From a virus, in IMG/VR virus record IMGVR_UViG_3300044511_000393, positions 1 through 23,089 of that record: a stretch of 23,089 bases of DNA; one strand, 5' to 3'. Of this stretch, positions 10,529-17,877 are shown one piece after another. Position numbers and translations under genes: made by a program. The notes below the pieces were generated by a model that saw only the letters and a list, made by a program, of their open reading frames with translations, was not told where the DNA came from and did not search any database. Numbering within the stretch: position 1 is the stretch's first letter; each line of letters starts with the position of its first letter.

Positions 10529-10837
10529 TTAATTCTGCTTTAGTTTTTCAACACCATCTTCAAGATTATTTATCTGTTGCTGAATACGCGATAATTCGTG
10601 CTGTAATTCCATTCTAGCAGCAGGAGTCGCTTCATTTACTTTTTCTACCTTTTTATTTACTTTAGCTGGTTTACAAGTAATGCTTGCTGTAGAGTTTTTA
10701 ATCGAACCCTCAATTGCTCGCTCAAGTAATGGCGGATCCTGTGCTAATTTTGATGTACCTGTTTGTTCACGATATAAAGCGCAACTAGTTAACGCTATCA
10801 CTAATAAAACAGTTATTATTTTCAATAACTTATTCAT
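10529..10837 (-). CDS. Lipoprotein with coiled-coil tail, 102 aa
   Basis: The N-terminus MNKLLKIITVLLVIALTSCA is a lipoprotein signal with lipobox ALTSC and Cys19 as the anchor. A polar linker is followed by a C-terminal coiled coil (about 72-102, LQHELSRIQQQINNLEDGVE). This layout resembles outer-membrane spanin subunits or envelope exclusion factors, but the family is not recognised. AATAAATA, a one-base variant of the late promoter, lies 29 nt upstream. Confidence 0.75.
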   Translation of the reverse strand: MNKLLKIITVLLVIALTSCALYREQTGTSKLAQDPPLLERAIEGSIKNSTASITCKPAKVNKKVEKVNEATPAARMELQHELSRIQQQINNLEDGVEKLKQN

Positions 10838-10865
10838 TTGACAGACCTTAAATCTATTGTTTTTT

Positions 10866-10873
10866 TATTTATT
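10866..10873 (-). promoter_or_regulatory. Possible late promoter variant
   Basis: AATAAATA on the minus strand, 29 nt before the lipoprotein start, the same spacing as the exact late promoters in this window. One mismatch makes it uncertain. Confidence 0.4.
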
Positions 10874-10917
10874 GTCTGTCGATAAAAATCTACTTTAAAA
10901 CATAATACTATAAATTC

Positions 10918-11130
10918 TTATCCAAGTAAAATATTTCTATTTCTGCGAGGAAGACTCTCAGAAGGTATAGTTTCATTAATCGACGTTGTTCGATCTGCAG
11001 GTAATTTTGCAATTATAGCACGTAAACGATGCATATAATCTAGTAATTCATTTTCATGATGTACATTTAAAAGGCGATCATGAATAAAAGTTAAAAATTC
11101 TCTATCAGTTGTCATTCTGATTATACTCAT
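10918..11130 (-). CDS. Hypothetical basic protein, 70 aa
   Basis: Starts MSIIRMTTDREFLTFIHDRL. Helical first half, basic end (SLPRRNRNILLG). No family is recognised. The start at 11130 overlaps the end of the upstream membrane protein gene by 26 nt; the second Met (11115) is an alternative start with a shorter overlap. Confidence 0.6.
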   Translation of the reverse strand: MSIIRMTTDREFLTFIHDRLLNVHHENELLDYMHRLRAIIAKLPADRTTSINETIPSESLPRRNRNILLG

Positions 11131-11233
11131 TCTTTATTAAAGCGACAATAACAATTATGACCAAAATGGAAATGACTCCATTAGCCACTAAAAAATTTTC
11201 TAAGGTGTGAACGACTGCTTTTAATCGTTCCAT
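11105..11233 (-). CDS. Small membrane protein, 42 aa
   Basis: Starts MERLKAVVHTLENFLVANGV. Residues 14-33 form one membrane helix (VANGVISILVIIVIVALIKN), with a polar Asn-rich C-terminus. It overlaps the preceding 28-aa gene by 13 nt and the following gene by 26 nt, which suggests translational coupling. Function unknown. Confidence 0.62.
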   Translation of the reverse strand: MERLKAVVHTLENFLVANGVISILVIIVIVALIKNEYNQNDN

Positions 11234-11307
11234 TCATCACATAAAAGAAGATAGATGGCGTAACCTAAAAGAATTAGACCAAGAAGCGTTGTTGCTGGGT
11301 CAAACAT
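11221..11307 (-). CDS. Single-helix microprotein, 28 aa
   Basis: Reads MFDPATTLLGLILLGYAIYL and ends CDEWND: one membrane helix with an acidic tail. GGTGG before ATG 11307 can act as a ribosome site. Overlap with the next membrane ORF supports it as a real small gene. No family is recognised. Confidence 0.5.
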   Translation of the reverse strand: MFDPATTLLGLILLGYAIYLLLCDEWND

Positions 11308-11321
11308 CGTTACCACCGTTT

Positions 11322-11642
11322 TTAATGAAGTTTAGTTTGTTTAAAATCTTTGATAATTGCAGGAATTAGCCCTTTAAAATCATCAAAGGACATGTCAAGT
11401 ACGCTACGTATCGGGCTATTATCGTGTGCAATATAAACCCACATATGATCAGTGCTACCATGTTCATCATTGTTTTCATAAAGAGACGCTAAAACTATTT
11501 GGTCATATTTTAAATTAAAATATGAATCATCTGGACTTTCAGGTTCAAACATGTTTCCAGTTTCCGCGGGTACACCATTAATATCAACTGGCCAACTCAT
11601 AAAACTTGTTTCATCAACTCTAAATATTATTGCATCAATCAT
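11322..11642 (-). CDS. Hypothetical acidic protein, 106 aa
   Basis: Starts MIDAIIFRVDETSFMSWPVD. Acidic, beta-type first half with many Asp/Asn, helical end (FDDFKGLIPAIIKDFKQTKL). No signal, cysteines or membrane segment, and no known family. It starts within the ATGA junction of the upstream DUF5661-like gene. Confidence 0.7.
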   Translation of the reverse strand: MIDAIIFRVDETSFMSWPVDINGVPAETGNMFEPESPDDSYFNLKYDQIVLASLYENNDEHGSTDHMWVYIAHDNSPIRSVLDMSFDDFKGLIPAIIKDFKQTKLH

Positions 11643-11974
11643 TTATTATGCTCCATTTTTTCTAATCTGCTATAATAATTTGGTAATTCAACGAGATGAT
11701 CTTTACACACGAGTTTTGCAACCAGTACAGAATTAGTATGTTCCATTTCAACTTTTATTCCTAGCTCAAGTTCTTTTGGATCAAAATCAGAATCTGGCTT
11801 AAAGTCATTTTTACCTAAATTTTTAAGAATAATTTCAATCTCTTTATCTGATAAATCATCGAGTTCATTAAGTCCTAGACCTAATTTTTTAGCAATTTTT
11901 CGCCTGTATGATTTTTGTTCTTCTAATATGCCTTGGCGCTCTACGTCGGTCTGCAATAAATCTTGAAGTTTCAT
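11639..11974 (-). CDS. DUF5661-like protein, 111 aa
   Basis: The C-terminal half carries the DUF5661 pattern: ELGIKVEMEHTNSVLVAKLV followed by DHLVELPNYYSRLEKME, i.e. the conserved G-x-x-V-E-x-E-H, the H-L-x-E-x-P-x-Y-Y-x-x-L and the final M-E. The family is widespread in phages and of unknown function. The first 40 residues are basic and helical. It overlaps the upstream gene by 86 nt, unusually long, and has no obvious ribosome site. Confidence 0.72.
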   Translation of the reverse strand: MKLQDLLQTDVERQGILEEQKSYRRKIAKKLGLGLNELDDLSDKEIEIILKNLGKNDFKPDSDFDPKELELGIKVEMEHTNSVLVAKLVCKDHLVELPNYYSRLEKMEHNK

Positions 11975-12152
11975 TTTTTAAATCACACTCCCTTGAAACA
12001 TAGGCAACCCAAATATCTTTTCCATTTTTCTTTGATCTTTGAAATTCATCTACTTCAGAATTATAGATTATTGGGTTCCAAAATTTTAAAAAGTCATTAA
12101 CTAACACAGCGAGGTCGGACAGTGATTCAGCTTCGATGATAGTATGGATCAC
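11889..12152 (-). CDS. Hypothetical protein, 87 aa, GTG start
   Basis: The frame is open from a GTG at 12164, but the GTG at 12152 is preferred because GGAG lies 6 nt before it; the protein then starts MIHTIIEAESLSDLAVLVND. Aromatic residues dominate the middle; the end is very basic (ADRRRAPRHIRRTK), perhaps because it lies in the long overlap with the DUF5661 gene. No family is recognised. Confidence 0.6.
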   Translation of the reverse strand: MIHTIIEAESLSDLAVLVNDFLKFWNPIIYNSEVDEFQRSKKNGKDIWVAYVSRECDLKNETSRFIADRRRAPRHIRRTKIIQAKNC

Positions 12153-12184
12153 GATTAGCTCCACTTGTTGTTATACAAATATGT

Positions 12185-12214
12185 AGAGAACCTACTTTTT
12201 AGGGTAGGCTCTCT
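12185..12214 (-). terminator. Terminator-like hairpin
   Basis: An 11-bp stem (12185-12195 with 12204-12214) with an 8-nt loop, one G-U pair on the minus strand. No clean T-run follows in either direction, so termination may be weak; it may instead be an RNA-processing site between 12219-12479 and the next gene. Confidence 0.45.
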
Positions 12215-12218
12215 AAGT

Positions 12219-12479
12219 TTATTTAGCAGCGTGGGAAGCTACTCTGCGACGCGGCCGAAAAGGTGCTGAAAGTTCAACATTATCCTTTGAAAGTTGAACT
12301 TTTAACTCAACAACTTTTTCATTCGGTCTAAGTAAAATGTCAAATTTGTTGCTGTATGGCTTTGCCACCAATGGATCATCCACGAAATTGGGTTTACCTT
12401 CAGCGGCGTTATAACCTGCAAAATATTTACCATTATCTTCGTTAAGCACAACATAAAAAGAGTGTACTACTGTTGTCAT
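12219..12479 (-). CDS. Hypothetical protein, 86 aa
   Basis: Starts MTTVVHSFYVVLNEDNGKYF. It looks like a small beta-rich domain (YFAGYNAAEGKPNFV, LLRPNEKVVELKVQ) with a basic tail (FRPRRRVASHAAK). No family is recognised. It ends just before a stable hairpin, so it is probably the last gene of a unit. Confidence 0.7.
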   Translation of the reverse strand: MTTVVHSFYVVLNEDNGKYFAGYNAAEGKPNFVDDPLVAKPYSNKFDILLRPNEKVVELKVQLSKDNVELSAPFRPRRRVASHAAK

Positions 12480-12512
12480 TAAACATACTCCATACTTATT
12501 ATTTTCAAGTCC

Positions 12513-12935
12513 TCACGCTACACTTTTTATAATTGCACTTAAATGCAAAAATAATAAAATGTTAAAAGCGCGAGCGTAATTTTCCGAGGCAAATTCAGGC
12601 GTAGCAAAAGCTCCTTCATTTATCTCAAAACCAGCTATCCAACCAGCTCTATTTGAATTGGTTGTTTCTGGCCAGAAAATTACAATCTTCATACCCAATT
12701 GAGCTTCTATGCTCGATAAAAAATTTAGGTCTTCAATTGAATTTTCCACGTTTAATTTTAACTTTGATTTTATCTCAGTTAAAAATAGCTCATTGAGCCT
12801 ATCAACGGAAATTGCGCTTTGCCAAAGACATAGCACATCATCGACTGCGTCAGCATACAGCTTCTGCATTTGAGGAGACTTAAAACTTGCCCCTCGTAAT
12901 CGTTGTTTAGCATCAGAAAAACTGATGACTGTCAT
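12513..12935 (-). CDS. Hypothetical protein, 140 aa
   Basis: Starts MTVISFSDAKQRLRGASFKS. Mixed alpha/beta with a hydrophobic C-terminus (ARAFNILLFLHLSAIIKSVA) that might associate with a membrane. No family is recognised. It overlaps the metallophosphoesterase gene by ATGA and so is translated with it. Confidence 0.7.
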   Translation of the reverse strand: MTVISFSDAKQRLRGASFKSPQMQKLYADAVDDVLCLWQSAISVDRLNELFLTEIKSKLKLNVENSIEDLNFLSSIEAQLGMKIVIFWPETTNSNRAGWIAGFEINEGAFATPEFASENYARAFNILLFLHLSAIIKSVA

Positions 12936-13702
12936 AATTCCAACAGCAAATTAGCATCAAACAGGGCATTTGAATCGTTATACCCTCGTGGATTACAAAC
13001 AACTTTTGTGTTGCTCATTTCATAATTACATGAATCATGTGTGTGGCCGTGAAGCCAGTAAGTTGGTTTATAGTGATCAATTAACTCATTAAGCTCAGAT
13101 CGATATCCTCCATTCATATGAAAATCTGCTCGAAACTCTGGTGGAGTACTAAAACTAGACGGCAAGTGATGTGTAACCACTACTACCGGCTGCTTAGAAT
13201 CTTTATTTTCAAAAAGCTGTGATTTGATGAATTCAAGCTGTTTTTTATGCAGCTCTACCATATCGTCAGGAGTGAATGTCCGTGTTATGTTTTTTATAAG
13301 GTAAAAATCATTCATTCTTTGACTTAATTGAAATTTTGTTACAGGATCATTTTTATTGGCATCGGCCCAAAGTGTCGTACCAATTACTGTAACACCATCA
13401 AATTTTACAGTTTCACCATTAGTAGTGACAAAAACATTTGGTAAATCAGCAACTTTTTCTTTTATCTTGTCCACCAGACCTACTATTTGATTACGGTAAA
13501 ATTCGTGATTTCCCAAAACATAAAAAACAGCACCAAACCGTGAGGCGTGCTCACGTACAAAGGCGACTCCTAGCGTACCGACATAAATGTCACCAGCTAA
13601 GATAAGAAGGGTTTCACTATCAGTATCTAACTGAGGAACAGTGAAATTTTTAAATTCAAGGTGTAGATCAGAAACTAATCTCAGATATTTAATTTTAATC
13701 AT
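12932..13702 (-). CDS. Calcineurin-like metallophosphoesterase
   Basis: 256 aa. All metal-binding motifs of the family are present: SDLHLE (about 11-16), LAGDIY (about 35-40), LGNHEF (about 63-68), VTHHLP (about 178-183) and LHGHTHD (about 217-223). These enzymes hydrolyse phosphomono- or phosphodiesters, including cyclic nucleotides and RNA or DNA ends. The substrate cannot be read from the sequence. An end-processing role alongside the RNA-repair genes is possible but unproven. Linked by ATGA to genes on both sides. Confidence 0.9.
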   Translation of the reverse strand: MIKIKYLRLVSDLHLEFKNFTVPQLDTDSETLLILAGDIYVGTLGVAFVREHASRFGAVFYVLGNHEFYRNQIVGLVDKIKEKVADLPNVFVTTNGETVKFDGVTVIGTTLWADANKNDPVTKFQLSQRMNDFYLIKNITRTFTPDDMVELHKKQLEFIKSQLFENKDSKQPVVVVTHHLPSSFSTPPEFRADFHMNGGYRSELNELIDHYKPTYWLHGHTHDSCNYEMSNTKVVCNPRGYNDSNALFDANLLLEL

Positions 13703-13869
13703 CTCGACATTCTTTTTTGTTGAAGTAACACTGACTGCTTAATTATCGATTTTAACTTTAAAACAGTAAAAAATGAATTTTCAATTACTGCCTGTGCTGC
13801 TTCTGCTTCTAATAATTTTAATTGCTTTTTGCTGTAGTAAATCCCAAATTGATAAATTATAGCTGACAT
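13699..13869 (-). CDS. Hypothetical basic protein, 56 aa
   Basis: Starts MSAIIYQFGIYYSKKQLKLL and ends QQKRMSR. Helical and basic. Its stop overlaps the metallophosphoesterase start by ATGA. The ATG lies inside a TATAAT sequence, with no ribosome site, so either it is read from an upstream transcript or the true start differs. Its first 15 nt are identical to the start of LigA. Confidence 0.55.
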   Translation of the reverse strand: MSAIIYQFGIYYSKKQLKLLEAEAAQAVIENSFFTVLKLKSIIKQSVLLQQKRMSR

Positions 13870-13896
13870 TATAACACATTTAGTTTTATTTTTACA

Positions 13897-14091
13897 CTAT
13901 TCTTTTAAGATTTCAACAGTTGGGCTTGAATTGAGCTGGACAAATACTGAAATCCGATGTTGTAAAATTTCATGAAGCTTTAAAAAATTTTTCTGTTTTT
14001 CTTCAAAAGATAAAGTTCCAAGCCATGTAAAATATTCTATGAGAGCAATATTTAATTTTTCAAGTTTTGTTTCTTCTATTGGGTTACACAT
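13897..14091 (-). CDS. Hypothetical helical protein, 64 aa
   Basis: Starts MCNPIEETKLEKLNIALIEY. Helical, with aromatic residues in the middle (YFTWLGTLSFEE). No family is recognised and no clear ribosome site is seen. It follows LigA by 25 nt and is probably in the same transcript. Confidence 0.6.
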   Translation of the reverse strand: MCNPIEETKLEKLNIALIEYFTWLGTLSFEEKQKNFLKLHEILQHRISVFVQLNSSPTVEILKE

Positions 14092-14116
14092 ATAATTTAT
14101 TTATTGTTCTTCGACA

Positions 14117-16021
14117 TTACACGATTAACATTTCAATCAAGGAATCACGATCAATTACGATTATTCCTTGTTCAGCAGCCTTCTTTGATTTTCCAGAAGA
14201 TTTTGTCGTGTCCTTCATTACGAGGTGTGTGGTATCCTTTTTAATACCGTCTTGAACTATTCCGCCGAGAGCTTCAATTTGAGCAGTTAATTCATCACTT
14301 CTAAAGCCGGTAAATACGAAACTTTTACCAACCAGCTTACCGGTCGTAATCACTTTTTTGACGGCGGTTTTCAGCTTTATGAAATTGACGTGATTAAGCC
14401 AATCAAAAAATTCTTTGAATTCGTCAATACCATCAAGATAAGTTTGTGCGGTTATTTCACTAAACCCCTTCAGCGTGAGGATATCAGCTTCTGTGGCTTC
14501 AAGCACTAAAGTCCCGAAAGCTTCGCAAAGAACTTTTGCTCTTCGTTCACCAAATCCTCTACCAAATGATGGGTAAGCTCCCATCAATTCCCAAAGATAA
14601 ACATCCTGAAGCTTAGCATGAAGGCTATCGTAAGCTTTTTCACCGTTGCGCCCAATCAAATCATTCCATTCTTTGCGAGATAGACTTATGATCGCTTCAA
14701 GTGAATCGACTTTATTTTCTACTAGCGCGGAAAGAGTTGCATCTTGTACTTGATCAATTTCAAGCTTGTTAAAAAACCGCTTTAACTTCAATAATTTTGA
14801 CGCATCACTTTCGATATCAGCAATTGCATCAATTCCAGTTTTTGACCAATGATATGCAACTTCAGGCATCAAAGGCTCAACACCTTCTTCAACCTTGAGA
14901 ATGTAAGGAATTACGTCTCCAGAGCGGGTAATGCGAACTTTAGCACCAACTCCAACTCCATTATTTTTGATATAAGCAGCATTGAATCCAGCAGCTCGTT
15001 TGATGGTTGCTCCGCAAAGGTCGACTGGTTCAAGCAAGACTGTTGGTATTAGGTAACTATATTGAGACGCTTTCCATTCAATACCAATGACTGTGGTGAC
15101 AGCCTCATTGCTTTCATCAGCAACCTTCCACTTAAAACCATACTGCGGTCGCTTGTTTTTCAAACCAAGCTTTTCACGACTTTTTGCATTACTGATCTGA
15201 ACAACAATACCGTCTATTTCGTAATTTGAAGAATCACGCCAATCAACAAGCACACTAGTCAACTGTGTTTCGTTAATTGAATTTACCTGCATCCAGCGTG
15301 GAGTTTGAAATCCGTAGCTGTCAAGCATATTAAGGTGCGCAAAGTAATCATATTGTGGTAATGAGAGCCCATATGCAACAAATTTCAAATATTGGAAAAT
15401 TTCATCAGGAATTTCTTTTGCATTGATTAGCCCGTTTGCAATACCGCGCAAATTTTTATACTCACGCCCATTGTGCTGCTTCAAAATTTCCTTAACTTTT
15501 TCTTCATCACATTTACGGATAATAAATTCGCCACGAACTTCGAATGAAGGTGATTCAATTCCACTACCTAGCGAAATAGGAATTGAACGCATTGAAAGTG
15601 CGTGGCGGGTGCAATCTGAACCATAAACGCCGTCACCCCGCGTTAATGCGACTTTTAGCTTGCCGTTAACGTAGGTAAGAGTTCCAGATGATCCATCAAG
15701 CTTTTCAGACAAGATGTATAAATCTGCGTCTTTTCCTGCTAGCCAGCGGTTAAGACCGTCACGATTGATTTGATTTAAACCACCAACAGGGTTCGGGTGT
15801 TTTACTTTGACACCTCTAACCATACTGCCGGTTTCCATAAAGTACCCGTCATTTGGCCACCTTGATTCAGCAAAAGCATGAAGCTCATCATATTCAGCGT
15901 CTGAGATTAATGGCTCATCACCGTTATAGTAAATTTCATCAAGCTGAATGAGTGCGCTAAGAATTTCATCCTTTTCAAAAGATTCAGGACTGTTAATAAT
16001 TTGCTGAATTATAGCTGACAT
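14117..16021 (-). CDS. ligA: NAD+-dependent DNA ligase without zinc finger
   Basis: 634 aa. The N-terminal Ia domain (DEPLISDAEYDELHAF, about 35-50) binds NAD+. The adenylation domain has SEKLDGSSG with K107 as the lysine that takes AMP, then TRGDGVYG and FEVRGEF. An OB fold (about 290-360, SGDVIPYI) follows. Where bacterial LigA has four zinc-binding cysteines there are none (YHWSKTGIDAIADIESDASK). Helix-hairpin-helix repeats and a C-terminal BRCT domain (about 553-634, SFVFTGF) complete it. It seals nicks in phage DNA. The open frame also has a GTG four codons upstream, but ATG 16021 is preferred (GTGGA upstream). Own promoter at 16051. Confidence 0.95.
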   Translation of the reverse strand: MSAIIQQIINSPESFEKDEILSALIQLDEIYYNGDEPLISDAEYDELHAFAESRWPNDGYFMETGSMVRGVKVKHPNPVGGLNQINRDGLNRWLAGKDADLYILSEKLDGSSGTLTYVNGKLKVALTRGDGVYGSDCTRHALSMRSIPISLGSGIESPSFEVRGEFIIRKCDEEKVKEILKQHNGREYKNLRGIANGLINAKEIPDEIFQYLKFVAYGLSLPQYDYFAHLNMLDSYGFQTPRWMQVNSINETQLTSVLVDWRDSSNYEIDGIVVQISNAKSREKLGLKNKRPQYGFKWKVADESNEAVTTVIGIEWKASQYSYLIPTVLLEPVDLCGATIKRAAGFNAAYIKNNGVGVGAKVRITRSGDVIPYILKVEEGVEPLMPEVAYHWSKTGIDAIADIESDASKLLKLKRFFNKLEIDQVQDATLSALVENKVDSLEAIISLSRKEWNDLIGRNGEKAYDSLHAKLQDVYLWELMGAYPSFGRGFGERRAKVLCEAFGTLVLEATEADILTLKGFSEITAQTYLDGIDEFKEFFDWLNHVNFIKLKTAVKKVITTGKLVGKSFVFTGFRSDELTAQIEALGGIVQDGIKKDTTHLVMKDTTKSSGKSKKAAEQGIIVIDRDSLIEMLIV

Positions 16022-16050
16022 AAAATGTTCCACTATTTAATTATAGTATT

Positions 16051-16079
16051 ATTATAAGCAAAAGATATCAAAAATACAC
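16051..16079 (-). promoter_or_regulatory. Sigma70-type promoter of ligA, GTGTAT-17-TATAAT
   Basis: Minus-strand GTGTAT (16074-16079), 17 nt, TATAAT (16051-16056), giving a leader of about 23 nt before ATG 16021. Confidence 0.65.
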
Positions 16080-16343
16080 TTATTTTACTATTCTATCTTT
16101 CATTACTTTTAGTCCAGTTTGCGCAATACTATGCAGCGTTTTAGCATTTTCTATAATTTCAATCGTGCGCCCAAGTGAATAAGCTACACATGCTATAATG
16201 AAACTTATTATTGGCGAAAGCCAAATAAAAAATAAAGAAAATTTACATTGGAACGCATCAAAGTTTCCGTTTCCAAACAACCAATACCCGCTAATAATTA
16301 GCCATGGAAATAAAATTAAAAATCCCAAAAAGACGCGCAGCAT
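16080..16343 (-). CDS. Two-helix membrane protein, 87 aa
   Basis: Starts MLRVFLGFLILFPWLIISGY. Two hydrophobic helices (about 5-23 and 36-57) with a short polar loop, then a basic helical tail (LKVMKDRIVK). The size and layout resemble small phage membrane proteins, but no family is recognised. It has a strong AGGAG ribosome site and follows the 44-aa gene closely. Confidence 0.72.
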   Translation of the reverse strand: MLRVFLGFLILFPWLIISGYWLFGNGNFDAFQCKFSLFFIWLSPIISFIIACVAYSLGRTIEIIENAKTLHSIAQTGLKVMKDRIVK

Positions 16344-16355
16344 TTACTACTCCTG

Positions 16356-16490
16356 TTAATCGTGTTCGATCGGTGCTATTAAATTTGATATATGAAAAAG
16401 AACAATAATCCGCACGTATTTTACCATTGCGGACCATACTGATTCGCTCAGTTCAAGCATAATCAGATTTTCTCTGTTTTCTGTGTTCAT
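16356..16490 (-). CDS. Hypothetical protein, 44 aa
   Basis: Starts MNTENRENLIMLELSESVWS and ends NLIAPIEHD. A moderately hydrophobic helix (AMVKYVRIIVLFHISNLI) may lie on or in a membrane. It begins 2 nt after the stop of the HAD-like gene, which supports it as a real small gene. No family is recognised. Confidence 0.55.
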   Translation of the reverse strand: MNTENRENLIMLELSESVWSAMVKYVRIIVLFHISNLIAPIEHD

Positions 16491-16492
16491 TT

Positions 16493-16999
16493 TTAAATTC
16501 TCAATGTGATAATTTCTACGTCTGACTCGGTATCATAAATGTAGCTCGTGCGAACTACATCATCTATTAATACACAAGTAGTCCACTTTTGAGAAAAAAT
16601 ACATGAATCAATAAATGATTTTTGCTTCCCATAGACTGAAATAAAATCACATTCATCCTGAAATCTTAGTTTTTGAAAATCTCCTATTTGTTTAATCATT
16701 TGTCTAACTGAAATAATATCCGAAACTGACACATTTAATATTGTTTCTAGTCGCGGCATTAATTCAACTTTAAATTTTTCAATATCAGCGTCATTATAAA
16801 TTGCAAATGACCAAATACCAATATCATTTACACCAAACTCGTTCAAAAATTCAGCAATTAGTTCACAACTATGAAACAATAAGGCATAATTTCCCCATTC
16901 ATCAATAACTGTTTCTTCAAGATCAAGCCATACTTTAACCGGGAAGTTTATTCTTCCACGTTCTTTAAGCGAATTAAAAGTTTGGATTAATCTATTCAT
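16493..16999 (-). CDS. HAD-like protein with variant motif I
   Basis: 168 aa from ATG 16999; a TTG two codons earlier is less likely. VKVWLDLEETVID near residue 21 looks like HAD motif I, but the second Asp is replaced by Glu (D-L-E). A later CVLIDDVVRTSY (about 140-150) resembles the metal-binding DD motif. A middle helical part follows the usual HAD order. It may be a phosphatase for RNA ends or a binding-only relative. It overlaps the Sm-like gene by 8 nt, two genes after the RNA ligase. Confidence 0.6.
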   Translation of the reverse strand: MNRLIQTFNSLKERGRINFPVKVWLDLEETVIDEWGNYALLFHSCELIAEFLNEFGVNDIGIWSFAIYNDADIEKFKVELMPRLETILNVSVSDIISVRQMIKQIGDFQKLRFQDECDFISVYGKQKSFIDSCIFSQKWTTCVLIDDVVRTSYIYDTESDVEIITLRI

Positions 17000-17234
17000 T
17001 GCCAAAAGCTGAAATTTCTTTAATTGACGCTATTGAAGTTTTGTTAAACCATCTTACATTTTGATTGACTCCACCAGACACTATAGGACCACCCGCCCAG
17101 TTATAAATTACCAAGTGGGTCAGGTGTATTTTATCATGTCTAATACCATTAAGAAACCCTTCATATTTGGCGTTGGTTTTCTTCATTATAATTTGAACTG
17201 TTTTGTTCAAAAAATCTTTGAATTGAATTTCCAT
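16992..17234 (-). CDS. Candidate Sm/LSm-like RNA-binding protein, 80 aa
   Basis: Starting at ATG 17234 (TAAAATG junction with the RNA ligase), the protein reads MEIQFKDFLNKTVQIIMKKT. The pattern FLNKTVQIIMKKTNAKYEGF then NGIRHDKIHLTHLVIY resembles an Sm1 motif (strand, variable loop, G-x-L, D-x-x-hydrophobic), and WFNKTSIASIKEI resembles the Sm2 strand pair. 80 aa is the usual Sm size. Sm proteins form rings that bind RNA. The resemblance is at pattern level only; another small beta-barrel is possible. The frame extends further upstream, inside the ligase gene, without support. Confidence 0.5.
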   Translation of the reverse strand: MEIQFKDFLNKTVQIIMKKTNAKYEGFLNGIRHDKIHLTHLVIYNWAGGPIVSGGVNQNVRWFNKTSIASIKEISAFGNE

Positions 17235-17235
17235 T

Positions 17236-17877
17236 TTAGAGCCCATTTGGCACGATTTCAGAATGCATCCAGTGCGTATCAGTTTGAACGTGACTAGCAC
17301 GAACAAACTTAGCTACTGACTGAGCAAAATCCTTATAGTGAAACCCCTTTTTCATTCTGACCACGTAACCTTCCTGTGTTGTTGTATCCAGTCGATATTG
17401 AATTTGACGAATTTGGTCTTCGTCAAATTCACCTTGCCAAAGAATATGTACAGACGGAATTTCGAGAAGTGAAAACCATTCTTGTGTTTCACCCCAGCTT
17501 AAACAAAAATTTTTTTCATTCCAAATTGAAAACCCACGAAATGGTATTACCAAGTTCTCATATCTAATCGAGTGTTGAGCAAATAAGTTTTCTCCACAAA
17601 CTCTCCAACCTTCAGGAAGGTCATAACAACGTTCTTGCCACCAACGCTTTACCCAATCACGAGAAGGGTGATTTGCACTGTCAAGTGACCTGGCATGTAG
17701 ATTGCCATTAGTATAAAGTGAAGTGTTCTCACCATCCATTTTTTCTGTTATGATGACATGTTGACCTTCAAAATGTTCAACATTCTTGAGCACTTTGTCA
17801 TCATCAGAACGACCTAGCGACCAGGGAAGATGATAGGTGCGGGGGTATTTGACTTTACTCATTGAAGTAACACTCAT
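17236..17877 (-). CDS. RNA ligase, covalent nucleotidyltransferase family
   Basis: 213 aa. Motif I is TEKMDGEN with K46 as the AMP-accepting lysine. LHARSLD (Ia), VCGENLFAQHSIRY (III), FRGFSIW (IIIa), QEGYVVR (IV) and AKFVRASHV (V) follow in order. The short size and the N-terminal YPRTYHLPWSLG fit the Rnl family (RNA_ligase) that accompanies SAK-type RNA repair genes. It joins RNA ends, most likely cut tRNAs. The ATG at 17862 is an alternative start. Own promoter at 17893; followed by the Sm-like gene. Confidence 0.9.
   Translation of the reverse strand: MSVTSMSKVKYPRTYHLPWSLGRSDDDKVLKNVEHFEGQHVIITEKMDGENTSLYTNGNLHARSLDSANHPSRDWVKRWWQERCYDLPEGWRVCGENLFAQHSIRYENLVIPFRGFSIWNEKNFCLSWGETQEWFSLLEIPSVHILWQGEFDEDQIRQIQYRLDTTTQEGYVVRMKKGFHYKDFAQSVAKFVRASHVQTDTHWMHSEIVPNGL

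Noticed and set aside
13868-13873. Promoter -10 box for the 56-aa gene
   Set aside because: The TATAAT overlaps the ATG itself, so transcription from it would begin after the start codon.
14092-14107. Late promoter (AATAAATA) before the 64-aa gene
   Set aside because: It lies about 10 nt from the ATG, too close for a transcript that includes the start codon.
17061-17297. Plus-strand open frame of 78 codons
   Set aside because: Shadow of the Sm-like and RNA ligase genes on the other strand.
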